From the NCBI GenBank assembly GCA_021203205.1, contig JAJQBQ010000047.1, positions 1-64,000 of the forward strand: 64,000 nucleotides of DNA, in the 5' to 3' direction. The DNA comes from Lachnospiraceae bacterium. Its GTDB lineage: Bacteria > Bacillota > Clostridia > Lachnospirales > Lachnospiraceae. The notes beneath the pieces were generated by a model that ran no database searches, had not been told where the DNA came from, and worked only from the letters and a program-made list of their open reading frames with translations. A program made the position numbers and the translations under genes. Position 1 is the first letter of the stretch. Every line of letters begins with the position of its first letter. Shown in pieces: positions 36,101 through 44,092 of the stretch.

Positions 36101-37058
36101 GGACACGCGCTTTGCGCTGACAGGTACGCCCATCGAAAACCGCTTAAGCGAGCTCTGGAGCTGTTTCGACTACCTCATGCCGGGTATCCTGGGCACTTAC
36201 AACAAATTCCGCAAAAAGTTCGAGATCCCCATCGTCCAGAACCGGGACGAGGACACGCTGGCACGCTTAAAGAGGATGGTCTCGCCCTTTATCCTCCGGC
36301 GCTTAAAGCAGGATGTGTTAAAGGAACTGCCGGACAAGCTGGAGCAGGTGGTGTACGCAAAGATGGAGGGCGAGCAGCGAAAGCTCTACGCAGCCCATGC
36401 CCAGAGGCTTTACGACAGCATCCGCATGAAAAGCGCGGAAAGCTTCCGGGAAGATCAGATTGCCATCCTCGCGGAGATGACGAAGCTGCGCCAGCTCTGC
36501 TGCGATCCGTCGCTGCTCTTCGAAGATTACCACGACGCATCCTGCAAAATGGACACCTGCATCGAGCTGGTCCGGGAAGCGGTGGAGGGAAAACACAAGG
36601 TGCTGATCTTTTCCCAGTTCACCAGCGTCTTTCCGCTCATTGAGGAGCGGCTTCGCGCGGAGGAGATCGACTGGTACGAACTCACCGGCGCGACTCCGAA
36701 AAAAGAGCGCCAGCGGCTCACGGAAGCGTTCAATGCGGACGACGTTCCTGTATTTCTGATTTCCCTAAAAGCCGGCGGCACGGGCCTAAACCTCACGGCG
36801 GCCACCATCGTCATCCATTATGACCCCTGGTGGAACCTGGCGGCGCAGAACCAGGCCACGGACCGGGCGCACCGCATCGGACAGGAAAACCAGGTCGTGG
36901 TGTTCAAGCTCATCGCGCAGGACACCATCGAGGAAAAGATTTTGAATCTTCAGGAGAAAAAAGGCATGTTGGCGAAGCAGGTACTGGAAGGCGGCCAAAG
37001 CGGGCCCGGGAAGCTCACCAGAGAAGATCTCATGGAGATACTGGAATTTGCAACCTGA
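33192..37058 (+). CDS. SNF2-family helicase with SWIM zinc finger
   Basis: A protein of about 1288 residues; the start at 33192 is the best match to GGGAGAGGA but others are possible. An N-terminal SWIM finger (YFCQCGHCGSRYG..CEHC, about 75-96) is followed by a variable acidic, Gly/Ala-rich region, an SNF2-associated domain, then the ATPase: motif I DDMGLGKTLQT near 828, motif II IIDESQNIKN near 948 (DESQ instead of DEAH or DEGH), GTPIENRLSELWS, and motif VI ATDRAHRIGQ near 1220. Bacterial SNF2 proteins with SWIM fingers are ATP-driven translocases on DNA or DNA-protein complexes. RapA-like or repair roles are guesses. It lies between the methyltransferase and gatCAB. Confidence 0.9.
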   Translation: MAEEKEEMFIRRFCADDETYEKGKALRDKSGILSLDRTVSTRSKRIYISGSVRDEQELYGPWLIYDQEAGELTSYFCQCGHCGSRYGGMCEHCAALFAEYGERYSLGGEVTEKIPDSIPGMENLLGVLPEQDHRRGAEAAQGKRSLYVGEGAPDFGAQPSGLGSRDGARHYKVSGEESREAEEGAAAGQQRTPGNDDFGAESDSANRGETLYQLLDDPCGEEVYAPEEIEGILESNMRREPQSSGNNAATATTMTDEAYQSFRGFEGSIGEWLKSVGADAWGAGAAPQNAQNAQRERAIHPDTDKRLAGLIQDYAVKNRLTDQTANGVIDLEPTLEEERESYGWFVSEDDKIHYLLTFRISNDTGKSYLIKNIVAFAQAIREEKNYSHGKFICFVHSKSMFTERGWQYCELILAAAGRDRGTAYVKELPAYPDTLDRLMELKMDQELLWSGEGFVTVRDQNPPLRVLIRKNDEDYSIEFEKMRILKGEKYSYILLDGILYRPKQEFLRDMKEWLKTLSATSVRSFDVAALDMPAFCAAVLPTLQKYDLVEFEGFSPEEFMPKKPVFSFYIDEDGGVAEAKCYVEYGTLRYNLLHESGNGWGGRDLSGERRIRAMLEVYFPEVDESGDAFCFFGEEDERMYRLLTVGLAQLAAEGKVYVTDRIRAHRIIDRPRAQIGIAVAGGMLELTVITEEFPREELADIIDSYRQKKKYHRLRDGRFLNMEDNAVSGIAELMDGMLLTDRQIAAEHVEVPKYWAAYLDQSLKQGSGHLRVDRGRDYKAIIRQMNNAADSDYEVPASLADTLRGYQKTGYRWMRVLTELGFGGILADDMGLGKTLQTITCLLARKQEDQIHKPCLVVCPASLIYNWQKEFERFAPEMTVQVITGSAAERARMIRVSNLPNGRTGTDDADSAWIQEGMCIPDVWITSYDMLKRDIDEYRQISFDTEIIDESQNIKNQNTLASKAVKQIRADTRFALTGTPIENRLSELWSCFDYLMPGILGTYNKFRKKFEIPIVQNRDEDTLARLKRMVSPFILRRLKQDVLKELPDKLEQVVYAKMEGEQRKLYAAHAQRLYDSIRMKSAESFREDQIAILAEMTKLRQLCCDPSLLFEDYHDASCKMDTCIELVREAVEGKHKVLIFSQFTSVFPLIEERLRAEEIDWYELTGATPKKERQRLTEAFNADDVPVFLISLKAGGTGLNLTAATIVIHYDPWWNLAAQNQATDRAHRIGQENQVVVFKLIAQDTIEEKILNLQEKKGMLAKQVLEGGQSGPGKLTREDLMEILEFAT

Positions 37059-37253
37059 GCGACCGTGAATTATGGCGGGGTGAGAAGTCGGCATGCAATA
37101 GGGCTGTGAAGATATTTGCAGCCCCTCGTCAACTGCAAAGAAACGAAAATGGAGTGATATTTCATCCCATATACTGGCTTGACGAGTCAGGCTTACGGTT
37201 GTAAAATATGGCACTGAATGTTACATTTTTATGTGAAATGTGAGGTATACGAG

Positions 37254-37547
37254 ATGGCGAACATCGTAACAGACGAAACGATAGAAAATGTCGCCCTTCT
37301 GGCAGAACTGGAACTTTCTCCGGAGGAGAAGGAGCAGGCCAAGAAGGACATGGCGAACATGTTGGACTATATTGACACGCTGAATGAGCTGGACACTTCG
37401 GATGTGGAGCCCATGAGCCATGTGTTCCCGGTGAGCAATGTACTCCGGGAGGATGTGGTGACAAACGGCGACGGCAGTGAAGATACGCTGGCGAACGCGC
37501 CGGAGGAAAAGGACGGGGCGATCGTGGTGCCGGAGACGTTTCACTGA
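37254..37547 (+). CDS. gatC: aspartyl/glutamyl-tRNA amidotransferase subunit C
   Basis: A 97-residue GatC, the small clamp subunit that stabilises GatA-GatB. The start at 37254 (MANIVTDETIENVALLAELE) follows GTGAGG; a longer frame from 37218 is not needed. Family features include LAELELSPEE and MLDYIDTLNELDTSDVEPM. It begins the gatCAB run: gatA follows after 137 bp and gatB overlaps gatA. GatCAB converts Glu-tRNA(Gln) or Asp-tRNA(Asn) to the amide form using glutamine or asparagine-derived ammonia, as expected in an organism lacking GlnRS or AsnRS. Confidence 0.93.
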   Translation: MANIVTDETIENVALLAELELSPEEKEQAKKDMANMLDYIDTLNELDTSDVEPMSHVFPVSNVLREDVVTNGDGSEDTLANAPEEKDGAIVVPETFH

Positions 37548-37575
37548 CATCAAAATTTCAGAAACTGGCGTGAGC

Positions 37576-37606
37576 GACTTTAGCGAAACAAGATGTGGCT
37601 AAAGTC
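37576..37606 (+). repeat. hairpin between gatC and gatA
   Basis: GACTTTAGC (37576-37584) pairs exactly with GCTAAAGTC (37598-37606), giving a 9-bp stem with a 13-base loop inside the unusual 137-bp gap between gatC and gatA. No T run follows, so it is more likely a processing or translation-control structure, or an old palindrome insertion, than a terminator. Confidence 0.45.
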
Positions 37607-37684
37607 CTGTTACACTTAAAATCATGTGCCTGTGCGCTGGCTTTTGGGAAATTTATGATGTCACTATAAAATAAGGAGAGGACT

Positions 37685-39136
37685 ATGAGCCTGATGGACT
37701 ACACTGCCGTAGAGCTCGGCAGAAAAATCAAAGCCGGCGAGGTTTCCGCCGTGGAGGCAGCCGCGGAGGCGCTGGATTCCATGGAGGAAAACGACGGAAA
37801 ATACAATTGCTATGTCACGATGCTGGATCGGGAGAGCGTGTTAAAGCGTGCGGCCTGTGTGCAGAAGCAGATTGATGAAGGTCTGCCCACCGGCCCGCTT
37901 GCGGGTGTGCCGGTAGCGATCAAGGACAACATGTGCACAAAAGGCGTGCGAACCACCTGCAGTTCGAAGATCCTGTACAACTTCGAGCCGACCTTCTCCT
38001 CGGAGGCGGTGATCAACCTGGAAAAGGCGGGCGCGGTCATCCTGGGGAAGACGAACATGGACGAGTTCGCCATGGGCAGCACCACAGAGACCTCTTACTT
38101 CGGCCCCACAAAGAATCCGTGGAACACGGAGCATGTGCCGGGCGGCTCGTCGGGCGGCTCCGCGGCGGCGGTGGCGGCGAAGGAGTGCACTTACGCGCTG
38201 GGCTCGGACACCGGCGGCTCTATCCGGCAGCCGTCATCCTACTGCGGCGTGGTGGGTATGAAGCCCACCTACGGCACGGTATCCCGCTACGGGCTCATCG
38301 CCTACGGCTCGTCCCTTGACCAGATCGGCCCCATTGCGAAGGACGTGACTGACTGCGCCACCGTGTTGGAAACCATCGCTTCTTATGACCCGAAGGACAG
38401 TACCTCGGTGCGGCGCGATGACCTGGATTTCACTTCCGCTCTGGTGGACGACGTGGCGGGCATGAAGATCGGCATCCCGAAGGATTATATCGGCGAGGGC
38501 ATCGACCAGACGGTAAAAGAAGCAGTACTCGCGGCGGCGAAGGTGCTGGAAGAGCGCGGCGCGGTGGTGGAGGAGTTCGACCTGGAGCTGGTAAAGTACG
38601 CCATTCCCGCCTACTATGTGATCGCCTCTGCGGAAGCCAGTTCGAACCTGGCCCGTTTCGACGGCGTGAAGTACGGCTACCGCACGGAACAGTACGACGG
38701 TCTTCATAATATGTACAAAAAGAGCCGTTCCGAGGGCTTCGGCCCGGAGGTGAAGCGGCGCATTATGCTGGGCTCCTTCGTCTTAAGCTCCGGCTATTAC
38801 GATGCCTATTATCTGAAAGCCCTGCGCACGAAGGCCCTCATCAAACAGGCCTTCGACCGGGCATTTAAAAAATATGATGTGATCCTGGGACCGGCTTCGC
38901 CGACCACGGCTCCGCGCTTGGGGGACAGCCTGGGCGATCCGCTGAAAATGTACCTGGGCGACATTTACACCATCTCCGTGAACCTGGCGGGGCTGCCGGG
39001 CATCTGCGTGCCCTGCGGCATCGACGAGAAAAATCTGCCCATCGGCCTGCAACTCATCGGAAACTGCTTCGAGGAGAAGAAGATCATCCGGGCGGCATAT
39101 GCGTATGAGCAAAGCAGGGGAGGAAATTTAAAATGA
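37685..39136 (+). CDS. gatA: aspartyl/glutamyl-tRNA amidotransferase subunit A
   Basis: A 483-residue amidase-signature enzyme that releases ammonia from glutamine for tRNA-dependent amidation. AAGGAGAG precedes the ATG. The catalytic triad of the amidase family is recognisable: Lys in VAIKDNM, Ser in the cis position of GGSSGGSAAAVA, and the nucleophilic Ser in GSDTGGSIRQP. TNMDEFAMGSTTETS and GMKPTYGTVSRYG are further hallmarks. The stop overlaps gatB by ATGA, so the two are translationally coupled. Confidence 0.96.
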   Translation: MSLMDYTAVELGRKIKAGEVSAVEAAAEALDSMEENDGKYNCYVTMLDRESVLKRAACVQKQIDEGLPTGPLAGVPVAIKDNMCTKGVRTTCSSKILYNFEPTFSSEAVINLEKAGAVILGKTNMDEFAMGSTTETSYFGPTKNPWNTEHVPGGSSGGSAAAVAAKECTYALGSDTGGSIRQPSSYCGVVGMKPTYGTVSRYGLIAYGSSLDQIGPIAKDVTDCATVLETIASYDPKDSTSVRRDDLDFTSALVDDVAGMKIGIPKDYIGEGIDQTVKEAVLAAAKVLEERGAVVEEFDLELVKYAIPAYYVIASAEASSNLARFDGVKYGYRTEQYDGLHNMYKKSRSEGFGPEVKRRIMLGSFVLSSGYYDAYYLKALRTKALIKQAFDRAFKKYDVILGPASPTTAPRLGDSLGDPLKMYLGDIYTISVNLAGLPGICVPCGIDEKNLPIGLQLIGNCFEEKKIIRAAYAYEQSRGGNLK

Positions 39137-40566
39137 GCAGATATGAAACCGTAATCGGCCTCGAGGTTCACGTGGAGCTCGCGACCAAATCAAAAATCTT
39201 CTGCGGCTGCAGCACCGCTTTCGGCGGCGCACCGAACACCCACACCTGCCCCGTGTGCACGGGTATGCCGGGGTCTCTTCCGGTGTTAAATAAGCAGGTG
39301 GTGGAGTACGCCACGGCGGTGGGCCTGGCCACGAACTGCGCCATCACACAGTACTGCAAATTCGACCGCAAGAACTATTTCTACCCGGACAATCCGCAGA
39401 ACTACCAGATATCCCAGCTGTACCTGCCGATCTGCCGGAACGGCTATGTGGAGATCGAGGCGGGCAGACAGACGAAGCGCGTGCGCATCCACGAGATCCA
39501 CATGGAGGAGGATGCGGGGAAACTCGTCCACGACCCGGACACGGGCGACACGCTGGTGGATTTTAACCGCAGCGGCGTACCGCTGATCGAGATCGTCTCC
39601 GAGCCGGACATGCGCTCGGCCGATGAGGTCATCGCCTACCTGGAAAAGCTGCGCATGCTGATCCAGTACCTGGGCGTGTCCGACTGCAAGCTGCAGGAAG
39701 GCTCCATGCGCGCCGACGTGAATATCTCCGTGCGCGAAGAGGGGGCGGAGGAGTTTGGCACCCGCACCGAGATGAAGAACCTGAACTCCTTCAGCGCCAT
39801 TTCCCGCGCCATCAAAAACGAGACCGAGCGCCAGATCGACCTGATCGAGAGCGGTGAGCCGGTCATCCAGGAGTCCCGCAGGTGGGACGACGACCGGGAG
39901 TATTCCTATTCCATGCGCTCGAAAGAGGACGCGAAGGACTACCGCTACTTCCCGGAACCGGATCTGGTGCCGGTGGTCATCTCTGACGAGATGTTAGACC
40001 GCATCCGCGCCGCCCAGCCGGAGTTCCGTGAAGCCAAGATCGTCCGCTACGTGGAGGAATACCAGATCCCGAAGTACGATGCGGAAATCATCACCTCGGA
40101 TAAGAAACTGGCGGACTTCTTCGAGGAGTGCGTGGCTTTAGGCGCGCCTGCCAAGGAAGTGTCGAACCTCATCATGGGCGACCTGATGCGGCTGCTCAAG
40201 GAAAACGGCCAGGATGCCTCCGACATCGCATTTAGCCCGGCGCATGTGTCAAAAATGATCGAGATGATCTTAAAAGGCGTCATCAACCGCACGGTGGCGA
40301 AGGAAGTGTTCGAGGAAATTTTCCGCAGCGATGTGGACCCGGAAGCCTACGTGGAGGAGCACGACCTGAAAACCGTGAATGATGACGGCGAGCTGCGCCG
40401 CGTCATCGCGGAGGTGATCGCGAAGAACCCGAAGTCCGTGGAAGACTATCACGCGGGCAAGAAAAAGGCCATGGGTTTCCTGGTGGGGCAGACCATGCGC
40501 ATCATGAAGGGGAAGGCAGACCCTGGGACGGTGAATCGGATCGTGGTCGAGATGCTGGAGAGCTGA
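39133..40566 (+). CDS. gatB: aspartyl/glutamyl-tRNA amidotransferase subunit B
   Basis: A 477-residue subunit that binds the mischarged tRNA and activates its carboxylate with ATP. Motifs include YETVIGLEVHVEL at the start, the zinc cluster with CGC at about residues 18-20 and CPVCTGMPG near 39, RIHEIHMEEDAGKLVHD, DFNRSGVPLIEIVSEPDM, and the C-terminal YqeY-like tail ending PGTVNRIVVEML. The ATG overlaps the gatA stop. It is the last gene of the gatCAB run; a small unknown gene follows at 40605. Confidence 0.96.
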   Translation: MSRYETVIGLEVHVELATKSKIFCGCSTAFGGAPNTHTCPVCTGMPGSLPVLNKQVVEYATAVGLATNCAITQYCKFDRKNYFYPDNPQNYQISQLYLPICRNGYVEIEAGRQTKRVRIHEIHMEEDAGKLVHDPDTGDTLVDFNRSGVPLIEIVSEPDMRSADEVIAYLEKLRMLIQYLGVSDCKLQEGSMRADVNISVREEGAEEFGTRTEMKNLNSFSAISRAIKNETERQIDLIESGEPVIQESRRWDDDREYSYSMRSKEDAKDYRYFPEPDLVPVVISDEMLDRIRAAQPEFREAKIVRYVEEYQIPKYDAEIITSDKKLADFFEECVALGAPAKEVSNLIMGDLMRLLKENGQDASDIAFSPAHVSKMIEMILKGVINRTVAKEVFEEIFRSDVDPEAYVEEHDLKTVNDDGELRRVIAEVIAKNPKSVEDYHAGKKKAMGFLVGQTMRIMKGKADPGTVNRIVVEMLES

Positions 40567-40604
40567 ACAGAAGAATAAAAGCGTTCTATAAGGAGGTTGG
40601 TCAG

Positions 40605-40793
40605 ATGCCGGTGCTTGAAAAAGAATATAATGGTTATTTGTTTGATCAGTTAACTCTGATTGAAGACATTCGCAGAGTGACAAACTGTGGAAATATAGAA
40701 GAAATCAAGACGGAACTGGATTGGAAACAGCGGCAAATTGAGAGAAAACTGTTTCAAAAATCGCTCCTTATGGATGGACATGTGGAAATCTAA
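40605..40793 (+). CDS. small hypothetical protein
   Basis: A 62-residue protein with a perfect AAGGAGG eight bases before the ATG. Composition is mixed charged with Leu/Ile positions suggesting two helices (GYLFDQLTLIEDIRRV and ELDWKQRQIERKLFQKSLL). No Cys pair or signal peptide is present except a lone Cys near 28. No family is recognised. It lies 38 bp after gatB, so it may be expressed from the same transcript. Confidence 0.65.
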   Translation: MPVLEKEYNGYLFDQLTLIEDIRRVTNCGNIEEIKTELDWKQRQIERKLFQKSLLMDGHVEI

Positions 40794-40870
40794 GAAAGAA
40801 TTGCGGGAGGAGTATGTCTGCCTCCCGTTTCTGTTTGAGAGGTGGAGATTATATACAGAAAGGCTTTCTT

Positions 40871-41389
40871 ATGGAAGAAAATGGTTTGAAATTTTCAGCA
40901 GTAAAACCGGGAAATGTCACCAAAATGGAGCGTCTCGCAGCTCTCTGGATTCCTTATATGCGTGAAATATATGCGGATGATATGGAATTTCACGACACCG
41001 TCGAGGAACTCCGCGCAGGCTTGGCAAAAAGGGTGCGGACGGCGGCGATTCAGAAGAACATGTACTTTGAACTTGCCGAAAACGCAGAGGGCGAGGCTGT
41101 CGGCTTCGTCTTTTACGCCCTTGACCGCGGCGGCATCTCCGGCATTCTGCCGGCGGGATACGGATACATCATGGAGGTCTATGTGGCACCGGAAAACCGC
41201 AGGCACGGGTATGCAACCGAAATGTACCGGCACATGCGGGACACGTTTGCGGGCATCGGGGTGCGCACCATGTACCTCACGCCGGATTCCCACAGTGGGG
41301 TGCCGTTCTGGAAAAAGATGGGATTTCGCGACAGTGGACTGACAGACCCGGACAATCATATGCCGATCTATGTGAGGGGGATAGAATAA
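40871..41389 (+). CDS. GNAT-family N-acetyltransferase
   Basis: A 172-residue acetyltransferase-like protein. The start at 40871 has AAAGG nine bases upstream; a frame from 40814 is open but less likely. The GNAT core is clear: GYGYIMEVYVAPENRRHGYA, where the EVYV strand is followed by the R/Q-x-x-G-x-A-type pyrophosphate loop RRHGYA, then YLTPDSHSGVPFWKKMGF, the C-terminal strand pair. It should transfer acetyl from acetyl-CoA to an amine of unknown identity. Confidence 0.85.
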   Translation: MEENGLKFSAVKPGNVTKMERLAALWIPYMREIYADDMEFHDTVEELRAGLAKRVRTAAIQKNMYFELAENAEGEAVGFVFYALDRGGISGILPAGYGYIMEVYVAPENRRHGYATEMYRHMRDTFAGIGVRTMYLTPDSHSGVPFWKKMGFRDSGLTDPDNHMPIYVRGIE

Positions 41390-41442
41390 AACGGAAAGTT
41401 CGTCTGGCCATTTACGATGAAAAATAAAAGTCGGATCATGTT

Positions 41443-41487
41443 GGGAATATAGAACATCGGGAATATGGAACGTTGGGGATATAGAAT
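41443..41487. repeat. 16-bp tandem repeat, three copies
   Basis: GGGAATATAGAAC, GGGAATATGGAAC and GGGGATATAGAAT begin at 41443, 41459 and 41475 with 3-base spacers (ATC, GTT). It lies just before the lipoprotein gene at 41511 and may displace its original start, since an ATG immediately after it opens an 8-codon frame. Confidence 0.8.
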
Positions 41488-41510
41488 ATGAAAACGAGGT
41501 GCAGATACTT

Positions 41511-42413
41511 TTGAAAATGACAGTGATAAAGAAAAAATATTTTAATGGACAGGAGACAAATGTACTGTTAAAAGGGTCTGAAAAAGATCCGCAGTTAACA
41601 GAACCTGGAAAAAGTGCGCAGTTAACAGGACAGGAGGCAAATTGCTTACACCGCCATAAAAATACCATCACTGCAGCTATATTATCACTGATGATAATAT
41701 TTGCGATGCCGCCCATAATTTCCGGCTGCGGCTCTGATGAGGTGATCAGCGTGAGCGATCTTGGAAAGAACTCCGAAACGACGACTGCAGACGCTTCTGA
41801 CGGGACAGGTTCCGGTACATCTGCCGTATCAGAGGGCGGAAATTCTTCCGACGGTAGCGAAGCGGACAATTCCGGAAGCGATGAAAACGGAACTGCCGAT
41901 TCCGCCACGGATACAGCGGAACTCATCGGCACCTGGGATGAATCCGCACACACCTACACCAACACGGTGCTGAATATAGAGCTTACGCTCACGGAAGACT
42001 GGACGGCGGACACATCCACGGAGGGCGGCACGATCTTAAGTTACAGCCGGGGCGGAATGACAGCCACAGCCGAATTTGTCTTCGACATCGGCGGAGCCTA
42101 TGAGGACGCGGACGCGGCCTGGGACGCGTACTATGAATATGCGGGCCTGGATGAAGATACACTGCTTCTCCTGGCAGCATCGGCGTACGTCAGCTACGGG
42201 ACAGATGCTATCGGAGGGAAAGATTTCGGGACGCTTAACGTGATCTACGAAGCGGACGGAATTGAGACCTACCAGTATGTTGCCATCGGCGAGACAGAAG
42301 GGTGCATGGCCGTGCTTATGCTGGACATCGATGCGGAACTCGCGGCGTTCGAGTCGGAAGAGGCCGCGCAGAATGCGATGCAGGAGATCGTGGAGACGGT
42401 GCAGGTGTGGTGA
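41511..42413 (+). CDS. putative lipoprotein with long N-terminal extension
   Basis: A protein of about 300 residues. The start is uncertain: TTG at 41511 is nine bases after GAGGTG, but GTG 41499 and ATG 41517 are in frame. About 55 charged residues precede the hydrophobic segment (AAILSLMIIFAMPPI) and lipobox IISGC, an unusually long region before a lipoprotein signal. In this region CGCAGTTAACAG occurs twice, a possible duplication. An acidic, Ser/Gly-rich linker leads to a C-terminal domain of about 160 residues (ELIGTWDESAHTYTNTVLNI onward) rich in beta-strand and acidic residues. No known family is recognised. Confidence 0.65.
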   Translation: MKMTVIKKKYFNGQETNVLLKGSEKDPQLTEPGKSAQLTGQEANCLHRHKNTITAAILSLMIIFAMPPIISGCGSDEVISVSDLGKNSETTTADASDGTGSGTSAVSEGGNSSDGSEADNSGSDENGTADSATDTAELIGTWDESAHTYTNTVLNIELTLTEDWTADTSTEGGTILSYSRGGMTATAEFVFDIGGAYEDADAAWDAYYEYAGLDEDTLLLLAASAYVSYGTDAIGGKDFGTLNVIYEADGIETYQYVAIGETEGCMAVLMLDIDAELAAFESEEAAQNAMQEIVETVQVW

Positions 42414-42517
42414 GCAGAAAGCAGGCTGTGAAAATACTCCAGCAGAAAGATTCCGCACAGAAGATTAAGACAGAAATCCTAAACTTCCGTACGGAGCAAT
42501 TCCGGGATTCGGACGTT

Positions 42518-43819
42518 TCACAGGCAGAACGCCGCATACAGAGGAACCGCGTACAGGCCATCCTCATCCATCCCGAAATTCCTGGCGGAGATCCTTAAGA
42601 CCTTTGCCGGATGATACATATTTCGAAAATGCCGGAGGCTTTTCACGTGTACATTTGTGTCATACTTCACTTCCACCGGGATGGCGAGCCCTTCTTTTTG
42701 AATCAGAAAGTCCACTTCCGCCGTGGGGGAATCCGAAGTCCAGTAAAACAGCCGATGTCCGCAGGAGGCAAGGGTCTGGGCGACATAATTTTCCGCGAGA
42801 GCACCTTTGAAAACGTCAGACAGATCCTGACGCAGGACGTTCTCCGGCATGATCCCGGAGGCGGCGGAGAGAAGGCCGACATCGGACATATATAATTTGA
42901 AGGAAGTCAGATCGCGGGAGACAGCGAGAGGAACGTCGCCCCGTGTCACACGATCACATTCAAGGACAACACCTGACATCACGAGCCAGGAAATAGAATC
43001 CCCGAAAAGGCCGGCGGTGGCGCCCCGGCGGATGAGCTTGTACTGAAACTTTCGATTTTCTTTTGCGAGCTGCGCGGGCATGGAGCGGAATGCATTCCGG
43101 ATTTTCGTGCATTCGTCAGCGGAGGAATATTTTGCCATATCCGCTGTGTAGGCGCTCAAAATCATATTTTGCATATCCGGAAGATTAACCAGAGAATCTT
43201 CTTCTGTGTATTTTTTTACCACAGCCGGCATGCCGCCGATAAACAGATATCGACGCAGCCACAGAAGAAGCTCATTGTGTGTTTGCTCCGGCATCTCGCA
43301 CATCTGTTCAAAATGCTCACGAATCAGAGATACCAGGTGTTCATTTCCGGTTGCGGAAAGAAACTCATCGAAGCGGAGCGGATACATGGTTTTCATGATT
43401 ACTTTTCCCACCGGGAAAGAGTAGTTTTCGCGGTTTATGGCCACGCCGAGAAGACTCCCCGCCGCCGCGACATGGTATTGGGGAGCTTCTTCCGCGAAAT
43501 ATTTCAGGGAGGTCAGAGCCCGCTCGCAGGCTTGAATCTCATCAAAGATGATGAGAGTGTCTGCGGGGTGGATTTCTTCCGCAAAATATTCTGAGAGAAA
43601 TTTCAAAATGCGCTCCGGCTCCAGGCTGCCCTGAAAAAAGTCACGAATAACTGTCATGCGCTCGAAGTTGACATAGACTGTATTCTTATAATGTTCCCGG
43701 CCAAAATTCTGGAGAGCATAGGTTTTTCCCACCTGGCGTGCGCCGTAAAGAAGAAGCGGCAGGCGTCCGGACATCATATTTTTCCATTCAAGTAAGTCGT
43801 TGGTGATAAAACGTTTCAT
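42518..43819 (-). CDS. ATPase with DUF4143 domain (AAA_14 type)
   Basis: A 433-residue protein of the AAA_14/DUF4143 family. The ATG at 43819 has GGAGGAAC upstream on the minus strand. The Walker A motif is GARQVGKT at 26-33, and Walker B is TLIIFDEIQACE with D93 and E94. SLLGVAINRENYSFPVGKV and LFIGGMPAVV are family hallmarks. The C-terminal DUF4143 region has a PD-(D/E)XK-like core, TAEVDFLIQKEGLAIPVEVK, although the catalytic pattern may be incomplete. These proteins are widespread in anaerobes without a settled function. Three palindromes precede the gene. Confidence 0.88.
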   Translation of the reverse strand: MKRFITNDLLEWKNMMSGRLPLLLYGARQVGKTYALQNFGREHYKNTVYVNFERMTVIRDFFQGSLEPERILKFLSEYFAEEIHPADTLIIFDEIQACERALTSLKYFAEEAPQYHVAAAGSLLGVAINRENYSFPVGKVIMKTMYPLRFDEFLSATGNEHLVSLIREHFEQMCEMPEQTHNELLLWLRRYLFIGGMPAVVKKYTEEDSLVNLPDMQNMILSAYTADMAKYSSADECTKIRNAFRSMPAQLAKENRKFQYKLIRRGATAGLFGDSISWLVMSGVVLECDRVTRGDVPLAVSRDLTSFKLYMSDVGLLSAASGIMPENVLRQDLSDVFKGALAENYVAQTLASCGHRLFYWTSDSPTAEVDFLIQKEGLAIPVEVKYDTNVHVKSLRHFRNMYHPAKVLRISARNFGMDEDGLYAVPLYAAFCL

Positions 43820-43921
43820 TGTCTGTTCCTCCGGTGAAATCGAAAAGAGGATGATATTCAGTGTGCGTGTATAAAAACATCCGTTGCGTGGATTATAAAG
43901 CAGGAACAGCAGAAAGTCAAG

Positions 43922-44009
43922 AAAAAGTCATTCTGAAGTGACTTTTTCTTGAAAGAAAATCATTTCAAAGTGATTTTTAGCGAAGAGAATCACTTTAAAA
44001 TGACTTTTT
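43922..44009. repeat. three consecutive related palindromes
   Basis: AAAGTCATTCTGAAGTGACT (43922-43947 in full), AAAATCATTTCAAAGTGATT (43956-43978) and AATCACTTTAAAATGACTTT (43986-44009) each fold on themselves and resemble one another (core TCATT...AATGA/AGTGA). They lie in the 273-bp divergent gap between the DUF4143 ATPase and sbcD, a good place for regulator binding or a promoter-associated repeat. Confidence 0.75.
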
Positions 44010-44092
44010 GGTAGTAAGGCAGTACCAGGCATCGTATGAACAGGTGATACAAACGTAAGGTACAGGTTGAATGGGTAAGCAAAGGAGTCAGT

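Noticed and set aside
35783..36540. Several minus-strand frames across the SNF2 gene
   Set aside because: The plus strand encodes the helicase with all motifs; the others are GC-skew shadows.
42036..42458. 140-codon minus-strand frame over the lipoprotein
   Set aside because: The plus strand has a lipobox and acidic linker; this frame is a shadow.
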